From Opisthocomus hoazin (lineage: Eukaryota; Chordata; Aves; Opisthocomiformes; Opisthocomidae): a stretch of DNA of 64,000 nt. Shown one piece after another: positions 37,621-50,159 of this stretch. The stretch covers positions 20,569,115-20,633,114 of the forward strand of contig NC_134429.1 in the NCBI RefSeq assembly GCF_030867145.1. Reading direction: 5' to 3'. Each line of letters starts with the position of its first letter. Position 1 is the first letter of the stretch. Both the position numbers and the translations under genes were made by a program. Under the pieces are notes generated by a model. The model was not told the DNA's origin. It worked only from the letters and a program-made list of their open reading frames with translations, and made no database searches.

Positions 37621-40243
37621 GCAGCCCCGTCAGTTCATTCACCAAGCAACTGGCAGGCTCACCTCCATATCCCCGACTTTGGGAACATCCAGGTGAGCAC
37701 CGGAATATGAGGGGTTTGATATGAAGCAGGTAAGAATGTTCTAGAGCTTTTCCCAGCGGAGGTGTCACTACATGGAGTAAGATGCAGCTCTGGCTGAGAG
37801 AGGCTCTGCAGTCATTGCACACCCACCCACACGAACACGTGCACCCACATGTACACACACACACACTGATTCTATTAAGCCATTCCATGCAAGTATTTTA
37901 TATATGTATATATATTTTTTTATTTGGAAAACTTCAGAGTGCCTTTTTTCACACGCAGTAAAGTTAGCTTTGCTGAGATTCATTAGTCCCCTTTCCCCCT
38001 GTGTGTAAATGGATCTCTCTCGGTTATGCAATGCAAGGGTACACAAGCATGAAAAGTGCAAAGGCAGCCAAAAAAAGCATTGTTCTGAACTCGGACGTGT
38101 AAAATATTCATATTCAATAATAAAAAATAAAAAAACAGCCCTTAATAAAACATTCATAGCGTAAAATATGCATTGTCGTTCCATCCCCAGGGCTGCAGCG
38201 GTTTCCAGACCAACATGTTACATGGGTTTTCACTGCCATGTTTTACTCCATTAATTCAAAACCAATTCACTCACAGACATCCCGGTATTAGGTGCCTAAA
38301 TTGATTCTGATTTCTCTAAGGGCAGTGTATCTATGACTACAGTAATAGCTGGTAGAGGCTGTGCCTGTTCAAAGCGTCTGTCCGTACGCCGTGCCGGGCA
38401 CCGACACGCAAGCCAGCGCGGAACAAGCCGGGGAGATCTTTTAGCACGGTGCTTGGACCACCACTGCACCCCTATTTCCTGACTGAGCAAATCAGCCAGC
38501 AGTTAGCATGGCTGAGCAGCTCTCCGTAGAAGAGGGAGCACCTTTTGAACAAGGTGAGGCGTCTCCATACAGCGCTGCCCCACACCCTGCAGAACCACCT
38601 GCGGAGCTTCGCACCCAGGGCGGAAGAAAAGGAATAATCCCGTCACTGTATTAGAGGCAGGTGGACACAACCACCTGGCTCAGATCCTGACCAAAATATG
38701 TAGCAGAGCCAGGAATTCAATTTAGATTTTTCTTCGTCCCCATCGAGTGCCGTAGCTGCAAGGCCAAGCTGTCCCAGTACGTGGATGTGCATCCCAAATG
38801 GTGATGAAGGCAGGATGGGACAAGGGAGAGAGACGCTGCGCTGGCAGGGTGCACCAGTACCAGAACTCTTTGTTCCTGCTCAGGAACACATCGTCAGGCC
38901 AGAGCTCTGCCAAAGAGACGCAGCACAAGCCCTCTGCTCCAAGCAAGGAGGGCCTGCTGTTGCTTTTACCCTGCCCACTCGGCTGGTTGCAGATCTTCGA
39001 CACGTTGTGCCGCTCTGCTCGGCGACGGGGGATCCGGAGCAGCGGGCAGAGGGTCGCGTGCCGGGCTCCGCCACTGCGCTGCTCCGGACACTGATGCCGG
39101 TGGAAGCTGCCATTTCACACGTTTGTTTTGCATGAGTTGCGTTTGGCACACTTTGCCTTGTGGCCTTACTGGCAAAACTGGAACTAGAAGACCGGTCCCC
39201 TGCTTCGATGGCTGCACTGTGCTGCTCCGGTGACATGGGCTGTGCTGGTCCCGAGAGCCCAGCCGTAGGGGAGAGTATTAAAGCGATATTACAAGTGTTG
39301 CTAAAGAAATGAGAACTCAAGAACAAGAAGCAAGGTTCTGAACTTAAAATATTGTGCCTGACAATTTTTATGAAGATATATGGGAGAAAAGAATGAGAAA
39401 CTCCAAAACAACCAAAGCTTCAGATGTTTCTTTTATCTAAAGTATAGCTAGTTAAATGTTTTACATATAACAAGTCCCAAGGAGCATAAATCAGGCGATG
39501 TAAGATATGTTTTATAAAGACCTCAAAATATAAGTTCTTTACCTCCCACATTCTCGGGCCAAATATTTTAAATGGAAAAACATGTGGGACAATAAGCGTG
39601 TATATTGCCCACGTTTTTAATGACCATTCCCACCCAGGTGATTTGTTCTGTGTCCACAGTCTGATATTTATATACCAGGAAAGGGAAGAACAGGAAAAAA
39701 AAAAAAAAGGAAAAATCTGATGTTGGAAAAATTTGACCACAATTGACAGTATGGAAGTAAAGAAATGTGCTGTGATGTGACAGCTGTCAGTCATGTCGGA
39801 GATATTTCTGCTTGGTGGACAAAAGTGGTAGAAACTGCTCTTCCTCACCGCAAGCTCCAGATATGCTTCTAATGGGTGTCAAATCTGAGCCACAACACCA
39901 GTCTTCACTGACTTTGAGTATCATTCTCATTTGCATTTGCCAGTTAATTTTCCAATGGTTTTGGATAAAAACATTTTTCTTCTGGAATTATGCTTCTATG
40001 TTGTTCACACAGAGAAAACAAAACTAACTCACCGTGGATGTAAGGGCGGCACCATTCAATCTGAAAAAGGCCGAAATCCCAGGGCTGGCTCCTGCTGCTG
40101 GGGCGCGCTGGCAAACAGGCAGGCGAACCGGTTGGGCTATGCCACGCAGGAAGGCCATGCCCTGGGGAGTTCCACAGCTCAGGGCCCCCAGTCCTGCACC
40201 TTGCGAGGTCCCTCTCAGTGGTCAGCATGGGAGAGGATGGATC
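37621..40243. other. Intergenic stretch with a short CA repeat
   Basis: No exon was recognised. It contains an (AC)7 run at 37,853-37,866, an AT-rich block at 37,880-38,170 with repeated TATA-like strings, and an A run near 39,696-39,709. Open frames are short and motif-free. Confidence 0.55.
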
Positions 40244-40336
40244 GGTGGGTGGGTGGGTGGGTGGGTGGATGGATGGATGGATGGATGGATGGATGGATGG
40301 ATGGATGGATGGATGGATGGATGGACGGGTGGGTGG

Positions 40337-40372
<36 letters not shown>

Positions 40373-40538
40373 ATGGATGGATGGATGGATGGGTGGATGG
40401 ATGGATGGGTGGATGGATGGACGGGTGGATGGATGGATGGATGGATGGATGGGTGTGTGGGTGGGTGGATGGATGGATGGATGGATGGATGGATGGACGG
40501 ACGGACGGATGGACGGACGGACGGATGGACGGACGGAT
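40244..40538 (+). repeat. GGAT/GGTG/GGAC tetranucleotide microsatellite
   Basis: About 295 bases consist almost entirely of four-base units. The array opens with GGTG units, is mainly GGAT in the centre with scattered GGTG or GGAC variants, and ends in GGAC-rich units before ATGCATGGGC. All frames on both strands stay open, giving artificial proteins such as repeated WMDG on the plus strand and IHPS on the minus strand. These are not genes. The unit-type gradient suggests local amplification of variants. Confidence 0.97.
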
Positions 40539-43296
40539 GCATGGGCTGCGGGGCAAGGCTCACCAGGCAGCTCCTGAGGGCAGGCAGTGTACGAGGGGTG
40601 ATGGGAGCGCACAGAGCTGGGGAGAAGAGGCCATTGCTTAACAGCTGTGTGAAGGCTGACTGCAAGGCTGGCTAAGAGAGCTTCTGCCAGCTCTCCTGAG
40701 CAGCCAAGAAAGCAGGCTTCAGTCGGGCGAGCAACAGAATTGCCTGAGGATGGCTTGTCACTGCTCACTGGGCATTCTGGAGACCTCTGCTTCCCTCCAG
40801 AATATGCCTCAGTTTTTTTTCTTCTTTATTCTCTGTGGCCATGCAGACTTAAAGAGTAATATGATGAGAAATCTCTCTCTTTTGCAAGACTTCCTGACAA
40901 ATTATTTTTCCTATCTCTCAAACATTTGCCCACGCTTTCCTCCTTTATATTTTTCAGGACCAGGCAATGGTGATGTGCTGAGCAGCATGAATCTAGCTGG
41001 GAAAGTCAGCTGAGCAGTGGACTCTGTTCGCAGGCCCCAGGAATGGCTGCAGGTTTGCAACCCCACCCTCCGCAGTCATCTTGGATTCGATTTATTGTGT
41101 CTCATTACGCTATCTGCTTCATTCCTGTGTCTGAGAAGGGAGGATGTTCTGAGAGCCTTCACATGGCCGGCCGCACGAAACCACATCCTCGCTATCCCAA
41201 AGTTCAGAACATCTGTCTTAATCTGCCTGGCCCTCAGCGCTGCGCACTTGCAGCCTTTGAGAATTTACTGCTTGTTTTTGCAATGAATCTCTCTCCCCAA
41301 GAACAGAGAGGGGAATTTGGCGGTGTTAGAAAACACCACTCTCCCTGCGGTTCTCAAGACATCTTGGATCAAATGTAACCCTGCTCATGTCAGAGCCTCG
41401 GACCAACCAGGGAACCACTGGTGAACCACTTAGCCCTTGTAATGTAGATGAGCTGAGAAGATTTGGAAAGATTCAGCTCTTCAGATCCTTTGCAACCCTG
41501 ATAAATCCAAAGGGAAACACACGCGCTGCCAAATTTGTTTTGATGGGTCATTCCTGAATTCCTGCAGAAAACAGTGTTTCTCGGAACAGCACAGCAGAAC
41601 TACGCAACGGTGCTGGTGGTCCGATGACATGCTCTGAAGTGCTGTCTTGCAGCCAAAGCAATATGTGTTTCCTAGAAGCACATGCCCCTAGAGGAGGAAA
41701 TCACGGATGCTGAAGGTATCCAAGACAATTGTCCAGATGCTGATTTCAGCCACACTGTTTTAAACCCACTGTTTTCAGTGGATTTACTTTGAAACTGGTT
41801 TTTCTTTTACTGGTGTGAGATCATTACTCCCTTATGAGAGCAAGAATAGATCCCTGCATATCCAGAGTACCTGGGGGGTGCTCAGAGCAAAAGGTCCCTG
41901 AGAGTCACCTGCTATTTTATTCTCAAGGAAAGAACAGTGGATCAGGCCCACAAATAGAATTAGCTCAGCCCCAAATCGCCGGGTTTTACAGTGAAATAAC
42001 CAGTCCGTCTCACACGTCTGGCTGCCCCAGTCCGTTAACGGCAGTTCCACCAGTTTGACTGATGTCCAACTGCTTTTATTTTCAGTTTCTGTTTACAGGG
42101 AAGTGTCCGTGTCACGAGCAACTAAATGTGTGAGAGTTTTCTTTCAGAAGCCACAGAAGGGATTAAAACCAACAATAATCCATGAAATTACTCCAGAATT
42201 GTTTTCTCCTCGAATGTCCTAAGGAATTCCCCCAACTCCTAACCTGTTCCAATTGGCACCATCATGCACTTGAGCTCTAATATCAGTGCAGTTTGTAAAG
42301 TTTCCAATTTTTCTGGTGAGGGATTACATGAAACCGAAATAATTCTTTCCATGGGGGATTACATAGCCACTTTTGTTTCTAGTATTCCAGCCCAGAAGTG
42401 AGGAACTTTTTCTTGGGTACCTGTTTCTTCTTCAGCTAGGAGAGCTAGTGTCGTTTAGAATATCCAGGCATAAGTCCATCTCATTAATTTCATTCCTAAT
42501 CATTTAATTCCTAAAGGAACCCGATTGAATAGCCTATCGTAAGGCCAGTCTTTGTATTTTGGCTGAATGCTCTTGGACAGCAAAATTCACATCAATTACA
42601 TGACACGGTGTTCCCCATTTTAGTGATTGAAATGCATCTGCATAGTTAATTAGATAAAAACTCACCGTGAGGAACTGTCAGCCACTGATGAAAATGACTC
42701 ATATTTGCGGGGAAAACTGCTACTGATTTACAAGAGTCTGGATCAAATGTCTATTCTCAAATGTTCATTTTTTTTCTGTTCAAGTACCAAAGTGTGCTTC
42801 GGGGATTTTTTTGGCAGGGGTTTTAGAGCAGGAAAAATAGGAAATGAACTGGAAAATTTGAAGACTACAGCAAACAAGAAAATCCTGGAAGGAACACACT
42901 CTATAGATCCACCCTAGCCATTAATAATATGGAAAGATTTCATTAGAAAAAGAGAGAGGGACGAGAAAAAGAACGAACGTACAAGGAGGCAGTGTTGGTA
43001 TCAGCGGGCGCAGGATGTCCTCGCTGCTCGGACTGACAGCCAGGGCTTGTGCAGTGCCCTGCTGCCATCACAGCAACAGCCACTGCACTGAAAACTGCGC
43101 TTCCGAGGAAGCTGCCAAACCCCAAGCCCTGTGACAGATGGCAAGGGGCTTCTGCAACAGCTCTGCAGCGGCCAGTGTGCTGGGACTGTGCGGAGATGGA
43201 GGTGCCCAGGTGAGATGCTTCCAGTGCAAACCATCACGCAAGCATCTCCTCATTGCGCCAACGCATGGGGAACAAAGCGAATAAAGTCACTTTCAC
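40539..43296. other. Intergenic stretch, no gene recognised
   Basis: Only short, motif-free open frames were seen. AT-rich segments around 42,470-42,660 contain several TTAATT and CTAATCATTTAATTC strings. A regulatory role cannot be assessed without comparison. Confidence 0.55.
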
Positions 43297-43860
43297 AGAA
43301 TCACAGAATCACAGAATGGTAGGGGTTGGAAGGGACCTCTGGGGGTCACCCAGTCCAACCCCCTGCCGAAGCAGGGTCACCCAGAGCAGGCTGCACAGGA
43401 CTGCGTCCAGGCAGGTCTTGAATACCTCCAGAGAAGGAGACTCCACAACATCCTTGGGCAGCCTGGGCCAGGGCTCCGTCACCCTCAGAGGGAAGAAGTT
43501 CTTCCCCATGTTCAGCTGGAGCTTCCTCTGCTTCAGTTTGTGCCCGTTGCCCCTTGTCCTGTCGCTGGGCACCACTGGAAAGAGTCTGGCCCCGTCCTCC
43601 TGACCCCCACCCTGCAGATATTTGTAAGCATATATTAGGTCCCCTCTCAGCCTTCTCTTCTCCAGTCGGAACAAGCCCAGCTCCCTCAGCCTTTCTTCGT
43701 AGGAGAGATGCTCCAGTCCCCTCCTCATCCTCGTAGCCCTGCGCTGGACTCTCTCCAGTAGCTCCTCATCTTTCTTGAACTGGGGAGCCCAGAACTGGAC
43801 AGAGTACTGCAGATGGGGGCTCACCAGGGCAGCGTAGAGGGGAAGGTTGCTGGCACCGTG
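43297..43860 (-). mobile_element. CR1 LINE, 5'-truncated, with C-terminal ORF2 remnant
   Basis: On the minus strand this encodes the ORF2 reverse transcriptase C-terminus. It reads [20 protein letters not shown], then [45 protein letters not shown] and [14 protein letters not shown], ending PTPTIL. Its 3' tail has repeated ATTCTGTG units (seen on the plus strand as CACAGAATCACAGAATCACAG). It keeps about 100 bases more on its 5' side than the copy at 11,773. The two copies are very similar, pointing to the same or closely related CR1 subfamilies. The frame is free of stops, so insertion was fairly recent, but the element is far too short to be active. Confidence 0.96.
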
Positions 43861-43910
43861 GTCATCTGAGGAAATCGTTTGTTCGGATGGAGAAACCCCT
43901 CCTGCCTCAG

Positions 43911-44204
43911 CCTGAAGAGCACCCAGCAGGTCAAGCAGCCCCCCAAAAGACACTGCTTTATCTACGAGGGACTGGAAGAGGGCATCGCCTTCGTGCTGGC
44001 CCCTTCCTCGTCCACATCCTCCACGCAGCCAGGCACCGTCGCAGGAGCTGAGCCGTCAGAGCAGCGTCCGTGCCGGGGGTGCTGGGACCTGGTCCCCCAC
44101 CTCCCGGAGCTGCAGCCGGCAGCCTGCCCTTACCCGCTCCCTTCCGACGGGGCCCAGTGAGATACACGGAGCCCAGCAAATTGTTTTGTAAAAAAGGAAA
44201 TAAA
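43911..44204 (+). other. Candidate 3'-terminal coding exon with poly(A) signal
   Basis: A pyrimidine-rich tract ending CCTCCTGCCTCAG (to 43,910) looks like a splice acceptor. The following frame ([20 protein letters not shown], then [14 protein letters not shown]) has G or C at most third codon positions and stops with TGA at 44,158-44,160. AATAAA follows at 44,199-44,204 with GT-rich sequence behind it. I do not recognise the protein. No matching upstream exon was found, and the minus-strand CR1 lies immediately upstream. It might instead be a fragment of an old processed gene copy, a non-coding transcript, or chance. Confidence 0.25.
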
Positions 44205-45247
44205 GTGCTGTCCCCTTTCACCCCTCTGTAGCAGGTACCTGCCACCCCATCACTGCCACCTCCCTCCGGCGTGGGGGCCCTTGGAAGGCTCCCCAGTAGC
44301 CAGAAAGCTTCCATCACATCAAACACTTCTGTTTGCTGTAACCTATAAACAGCGCACCGAACTCATTATGTTTTTGTGCAGGAAATTGTTTTGTCCTTCC
44401 CTCTAACGCACTCGAGGTGATCGTCTGTTCCTCCGCGTCAGTTCCAGGCAAAGTGCGCCGCGTTAAAACTCCCACCCCAGCAAAACAGAGCAGAGCAATT
44501 TAAAATCCCTGTTTTCTGCCAAAAGTTTTTGCACCATTATGTCACATCCTATACATCAGAAATCACTGGGAAAGACTTGGGGGTTTTTTCAGCGCTCCTG
44601 CTCGCTTCTGGAAATAGAAGTATCAGCAGGTCGAACGACTCCGAGTTATGTTTTATGTATTTCCATAGCACATATGAGGAAGCTCAGTCTTTGTGCTTAC
44701 AAAACATGCAGTTACTGTGAATAAAAGACTCTAAGCAGTGGAAATGTCAGGAGTACTAAACGCAGACCCTTTGGGATGCCGAACAGTTAACTCCTCTGCG
44801 AGACAAAGTCTGTCCCATGTTTGCCAGTGCTGCCATAGTTGCCTTCTTCAAGTAACCATAAGTATGGGGGGGAGTGCAGGTGTGTGTGTGTTACTTGACT
44901 GACACAAAGATGAGCTTCACATGTCACCAGGAATTACTGACAGCCCACCTAAAATTCATTAATTGTCTGGCTTTTGACTTGGTCAGCTGAGTTGTCTCAA
45001 CATGAGTGTTTTATCTCCCTTCATCACGTAATAAATCTCCATTTCTTAGGACACGCAGTAGGAATCTGTCCGTGAAGTCAGCATGCTTGGAGAGCACATC
45101 CACGGCAGTGATTTGGTCTCATCCTTCTCTACCACTGGCACATCCATGAAGACGTTCACTACACGTGCAGAGGGGCCATCTCGGGTGGGACAGCCGCCCG
45201 CGTTGTGGCTGCCTGCAGAGCGCAGCTCCGTAGAAGGCAGAGAGGGG
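44205..45247. other. Intergenic stretch, nothing recognised
   Basis: No exon, repeat family or regulatory site could be identified beyond a short TG run near 44,880-44,890. Confidence 0.5.
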
Positions 45248-45353
45248 CAGTGGGGCTGTACTGGGGAGCAGTGGGGCTGTACTGGGGAGCAATGGGGCTG
45301 TACTGAGAGGGGCACCAGGGCTGTACTGAGGAACAGCGGGGCTATACCGAGAG
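45248..45353 (+). repeat. 21-bp minisatellite, five units
   Basis: Units follow CAGTGGGGCTGTACTGGGGA plus G. Units 1 and 2 (45,248-45,268 and 45,269-45,289) are identical. Unit 3 differs by a few bases, and units 4 and 5 are more diverged. The open frame across it (repeated QWGCTGE) is a by-product of a period divisible by three. Confidence 0.9.
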
Positions 45354-48300
45354 GAGGAGGGGGCTGTAACATCACTTGCCTTTCTGCACTGTGCTCCTCA
45401 TCACCAGCTGATGGCCATGATGCTCCTGACCCCAGCAAGGCCCAGCCCAGGACCTGATGAACTGAATTGAATCCAGCTGGCTGCACTCACCTTAATTACA
45501 GCACCTGCCTCAAGCCAATTAAGCCTATATAGGCACCTCCGAGCTACTTCCTAGAAGGGTCCATTCTCTGTCAGAGCAAGGGTTGCTGTGTGTGGAGTCC
45601 TCTCGTGCTGACCCGTGAGCTGGCGGCTCCCCAGCCTCTGGAGGTCTGTATGTTCTTCGGTTGTTTCAAGGTAGTGATTTGAAGGCTGGTTCACAGCTAT
45701 AGGAAACAGAATCAGAGCTGTGACAGCAAAATATGAGCTGGTTTATGTTTGTGTTTTGCCTATCTATGCTGTGTATGCATCAGTAAAGTCTATGCTGAAA
45801 AAATTGCTCATGGGTGATGTACACCACAAAGGACTGGATAATCTGCGGCTCCAGCAGGAACCTCTGCAATGTTTGTAGCTTTCTTACTGTGTAAAGAAAA
45901 CTCTGCTGCCTCGTGAGCGTTAGAGGCCCTGCCCTGCTGCCACCGACATTAGGCTGCAGTGGAAATGGGGGGAAGACGCAGCGCTAGAAGGAAATAAAGT
46001 GTTTGCTTCAACTTAATAGTGCACCTTTTCTTCCAGATCTGGTGGGTTCTGATGTTATCGGTGTGGATGCCCAGCTCCTGTATGCCAAGAGAAGGCTCCT
46101 CACTGTAGAGGAAGAAGAAAACAACAGATGCAGACCTGGTAAGTAGGAGAAAACTGTTTTCCTTTCTAGAAAAAGAAGTTTTCTTTTGGAGTTTCAAGGC
46201 TGAAAGCAAATTAAGGGAAAAGTGGAAGCAAGTGGAGCTTCAGGGCCTGGATAGAAAGTGATGTGGAGACCTGGATTACTGCAAGGGCCTCTGTGCTCTG
46301 CTCTGGCTGAGATGCTGTTGTTTCTGAGGTGGAACATGGTGTGTGCTCAGCAATTCTGAGTACCAGCTTCAGTCAGGAAGCTGAGGTGATGATATCTATT
46401 TGAAATACCGAATGAAAATAGTGGCTGGTGCGAGACTATCAGGCAAGCACTGCTGTTCTTCAAAGGCACAGCACTGAATCTCCTGAGCTTGCTTCCATTG
46501 TAGTGTTTCATGTGTGTGTTCAGAGGAATTGTTGGAGACTCTTTTGGTGTTGCTCTGAGTTGGCTATTTTGATGCTTCTGGCTCCTAGTAGGGTGTTGTG
46601 AGACTTTTTTGTGAGGAGAGAGACCTTGGTGATTTCCAGACTGAGTAATTACAGAAGACCTTGAGGTTGCTCTCCAAAGGGAAGCGGTTGAATAAAGATG
46701 AGCAGTTAGGCTGTGATTGCTCTATGGTGATGATAGACCTGACCTGGCTCTGTCAAGGAGAGCCAAGGATCTGTCCTCCCCCTTCCCCTGCGTAGCCTGC
46801 GGATAATGTGCAGAGGAGAGCTGAATCGTTTGGTAGTGCGTGTGCAGCAGAACTTGGCATTTCTGCTTGATGGTTGCTGGAGCTAACCTTGAAGCTTTTT
46901 GTGATGCTGGAGGGCAACTGGCACCTGAGCCAAGGTCCTGGAGCATGGGGTGAAGAAAAACTGTGGTTGCAATCTGGGTGAGAACTGTGAGGAGTTGCCC
47001 TCCTCTCTGAGAACGCAGCCGTGTTTGAGTTACATGTTCATCTGCTATTAAAGAAAAATACAGCTGCTTTCTTACTGCATTTATTGTTTAATTCACTCAT
47101 GCTGCTTGTTGGAAACACCATCGTTAAAGTCCTTCTGGGGCACAGTGTGTCTTAAAGAAAAATCTCCATGGAAAAGACTTTCCTTTAAATTTAGTACAAA
47201 AGAAAAGCCCAACTAGTTTTATTTATAGATCGGGGCATGAGAGATTTTCAGTTTTCAAGCTAGCTCTGTATCTCTGTTTCTCCCATAAAAACATGTTTAA
47301 CATTTTTTCTCATCCTTCCAGAATAAAATCCTTTTATTGTGATTTTTCTTTTTTTGCTAAAATGATTCACTTGAGTGACAAAAACATTGGGTTTACCCAT
47401 TGAATAGGCAGTTTTGTGAGTTGCATTTCTGTTCTTGGGTGAGATATTCTGGGTTTTGGTTATTCTTTAAGAGATGATCTCTTGCTTCTGTGGGTTTGTG
47501 GCAGTTTATATGTCTAAAGTTGCCTGAGTATTTTCCAGATCTGTATCATATGTATGATAAATTTTGGGGTGTTCTTAATACAGAAGCATCCAGAATTTCA
47601 TTGTGCAATATATGCTTGTATGACCCATGAGAAAACAGCTAAATGGTGAAACAGTCAGAAATATGGCTTTCCAACAACCCAGATGATGAGAAAACAATCA
47701 ATCTTGGTACTAGTTTGTATGCATTTGATAGGGGGGGAAATACTAAACTGTGGCTTGCTTGGAAAAGCAGCAGTGTCGGGGTGAATGACGACACCGAGAA
47801 CAAAAATCTTCTTTTCTTTTATTTAATTATGGTAAGATGCAGAGTTTTAAATGGCTTTGTTTAAAGTGAGGCTGTGATAAACAGGCCCAGCTGTAAAAAT
47901 TAAAGGCTGAGGTGATTACAATGCAGAAATGCTGACCTGCTGGCTTGCCAGAGCTTTTGCAAAGCTGTGAGTTAGTCTTGAGCAGAGCTGCAACTCCTAC
48001 CTGTTTTGAAAAGAAGTCGGGGGACACTAGTCACTACTTCTCCTGTTGGGCTTTACTATTCCATGGTCATTCTTCACACCCTTGTTGTGCCCTGCCAGCC
48101 CAGATTGAGTGGTCAGTATGCTTGGGAATGAAGTGTTTCACTGCCTAGATGGTCCATTCAGCTGAGCTTTGTGATGAAATAATCGATTAAGACTCAAATT
48201 CCCTTGAAAATGTCGAGTTCTCTTGTGATCTTTAATTGATTCATGTTCTGGGTTGCTTAAGAGCGGAGTGAAAAAGCTGTTAGTAATAATTTTGTAGAAA

Positions 48301-50159
48301 ACCTGTTCCCCCTGTGAATGAGCAGTCCCTCTTGTCACGCACCCAAGTGGCTGAAATGGAGAGAGCCTCCTCCTCCTCGGGATGTCCTCGCGAAGTGCGA
48401 GCACTGCTCTTATTTGAGCTGTTCAAAATCACTGTACGGGTGATCTCACTCCATTATTTTTAAAGAAACTTCTCACTTCACTCTATTTAACTTTATCCTG
48501 CAGAGAAATGAAACTATTTCCCCATCTAATTTATTCTGAAGGGAGAATCTGTGGCTGAATGGCCGTCAAGCAATGCGTGATAGATCTGTTCTGGGGCACT
48601 AACAGCATCTGGAGTGAAACCATGAGAAGATTTTGTGGTATATATCGGGGAACAGTACTACGGGCACTGCTGCGAGCTTCTGGCCAACTGCTGGGAAAGA
48701 CACAAGTGTCTCAAGCTAATGTCAGGGTGCGACAGTGTTGGGCGCAGCTTCTCTGCAGGGACCCGGGTTTTTGGGAATACCCTGTGTGGCACCAGATGGT
48801 GCAGTCTGATGGTGGGACTGGGAGCCAGAACTTGTGCGTTGCTGCTGAACTTGGTTTGGTGTGATGTGCTCGCCTGCTCTGCTGGCTCCCTGCTCTTGTG
48901 TACATGGTGACTTTAAAGATGATTTGCTGTGAAAGCTGGGAGCTCTGCTGGAGTGTCCCGCGTAGCTGTGTTGTTGCCTAGAGGACAGAAGTGTCCTACC
49001 ATACTACCATTTTGCTCCTCTGTTCTTTCATCGGTGAGTCTGGAAGCTGCTCTTCCAGCAGTAGAGTGGGTAGCTTCAGGGCAGTAAATGAATCAAACAA
49101 AATCCTAAGAAAGGCCTCCAAAAATAAGATGTCCTTTCCTATTGAATAGACTCAAGTTTGCAGCTTGCTGTGCCAACTTCTGTATCAAAAACACTTCTTA
49201 AATTTATGGGAACTTTTTGTGACATGATTTTTTCTTCTTTTAGTGGTGGCAAGCTCATGAGAGAGCTCTGCCTTCGCTCAGAGGCTTAGCCTGCCAGGGA
49301 AAAGTGGGACAGGGGACTCCCTTGGTAGGTGCCTCAAGGCAATGGGCCTTAATACCCCAAGCAAACGAGAATGGCTGGGATCCTTTCTGCCTTGGGAACC
49401 TTTAATCACCATGTTCAGGTCTTTGGTTTGGCTCTGCAGTACTTGCCCCTGGGAGCATCCTACCCACCCCAGGCCTTGGGAGCAGCTTTGCCTTTTGGGC
49501 AGCAGCAGAGCTTTGGGTTTCCCACCTGTAAAATGCCTGATTCAGCAGGTTACGGGGTAAAACCCAGAAGGATGGGGATGGCAGCAGATGGTGCCTTACT
49601 GGGCTGTTGCTCTGGTCAGGTGTTTAGAAACACACACTCTGGCTGGAAGGTACCTTGCTTCTCCCTAATGGAAGTGCCACAATTTGTGTGTTGTATAGAA
49701 ATGATGAGGTAGAGTTGGAGCGAGTCTCGAAAACAGTGCTCGTTCGGATCCCTGAGCTGTAACCTGCCAGGCCAGCTGTTGCCTGGAAACTTCCTTGTCT
49801 TTGTTTTTTCCACTTGATATAAAGCAGGTAACCAAATACTAACCTTAACGCTTACAGACAGTGCTGGAGATGATGGATTTCTGAATGTCTTTGCAGTTTG
49901 GGTGGAGCTGTATCTGTTGGGCTCTGCTGATACAGCCCTTTTGTAGCTGTTGCGTGATGTGTGCTAGAGCTGAGATCACATGGACGGTGTCTGCGGAACG
50001 AGAGGCTCGAGCACGCACCCCTTGCCCACCCCGAACTGCGGACTGGGCTGGGGAGCGGCGAGCTGTGGCAGTCTGAGCTCTCGGGCACTGTCACACGCTG
50101 CTTTTTAATCACGAAGGTGGGGAAGGAATTCCCCTGCAGAACCCAGGAACCGGTGGCAG
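45354..50159. other. Intergenic or possibly transcribed stretch
   Basis: No gene was recognised with confidence. Near 45,530 a CCTATATAGG string could be a TATA box, followed by about 100 bases of moderate G+C and a possible splice donor at 45,671 (TTTCAAG then GTAGTG). A second exon-like segment at 46,037-46,138 is listed separately. The two do not join into one open frame, so any transcript may be non-coding. Confidence 0.4.
46037..46138 (+). other. Exon-like segment, 102 bases
   Basis: It is preceded by GCACCTTTTCTTCCAG, a good acceptor, and followed by the strong donor GTAAGT at 46,139. One frame is open throughout, reading LVGSDVIGVDAQLLYAKRRL and then LTVEEEENNRCRP, with entry and exit both splitting codons (2 bases in, 1 base out). 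The other two frames contain stops. I do not recognise the peptide and found no compatible neighbouring exon. Confidence 0.22.

Noticed and set aside
39931-40768. Long open frames on both strands (up to 274 codons) rich in WMDG or HPSI repeats
   Set aside because: They are translations of the GGAT tetranucleotide array and its flanks. Every frame stays open because the unit lacks stop codons, so there is no evidence of a gene.
45520-45680. Possible LTR: TATA-like CCTATATAGG with following TGTGTGTGG sequence
   Set aside because: No terminal TG...CA pair, no partner repeat, no primer-binding site and no retroviral coding sequence nearby. It is kept only as a possible promoter of an unknown transcript.
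47643-47864. 73-codon plus-strand frame near 47.7 kb
   Set aside because: No family resemblance, no splice signals at its ends, and its length is expected by chance.
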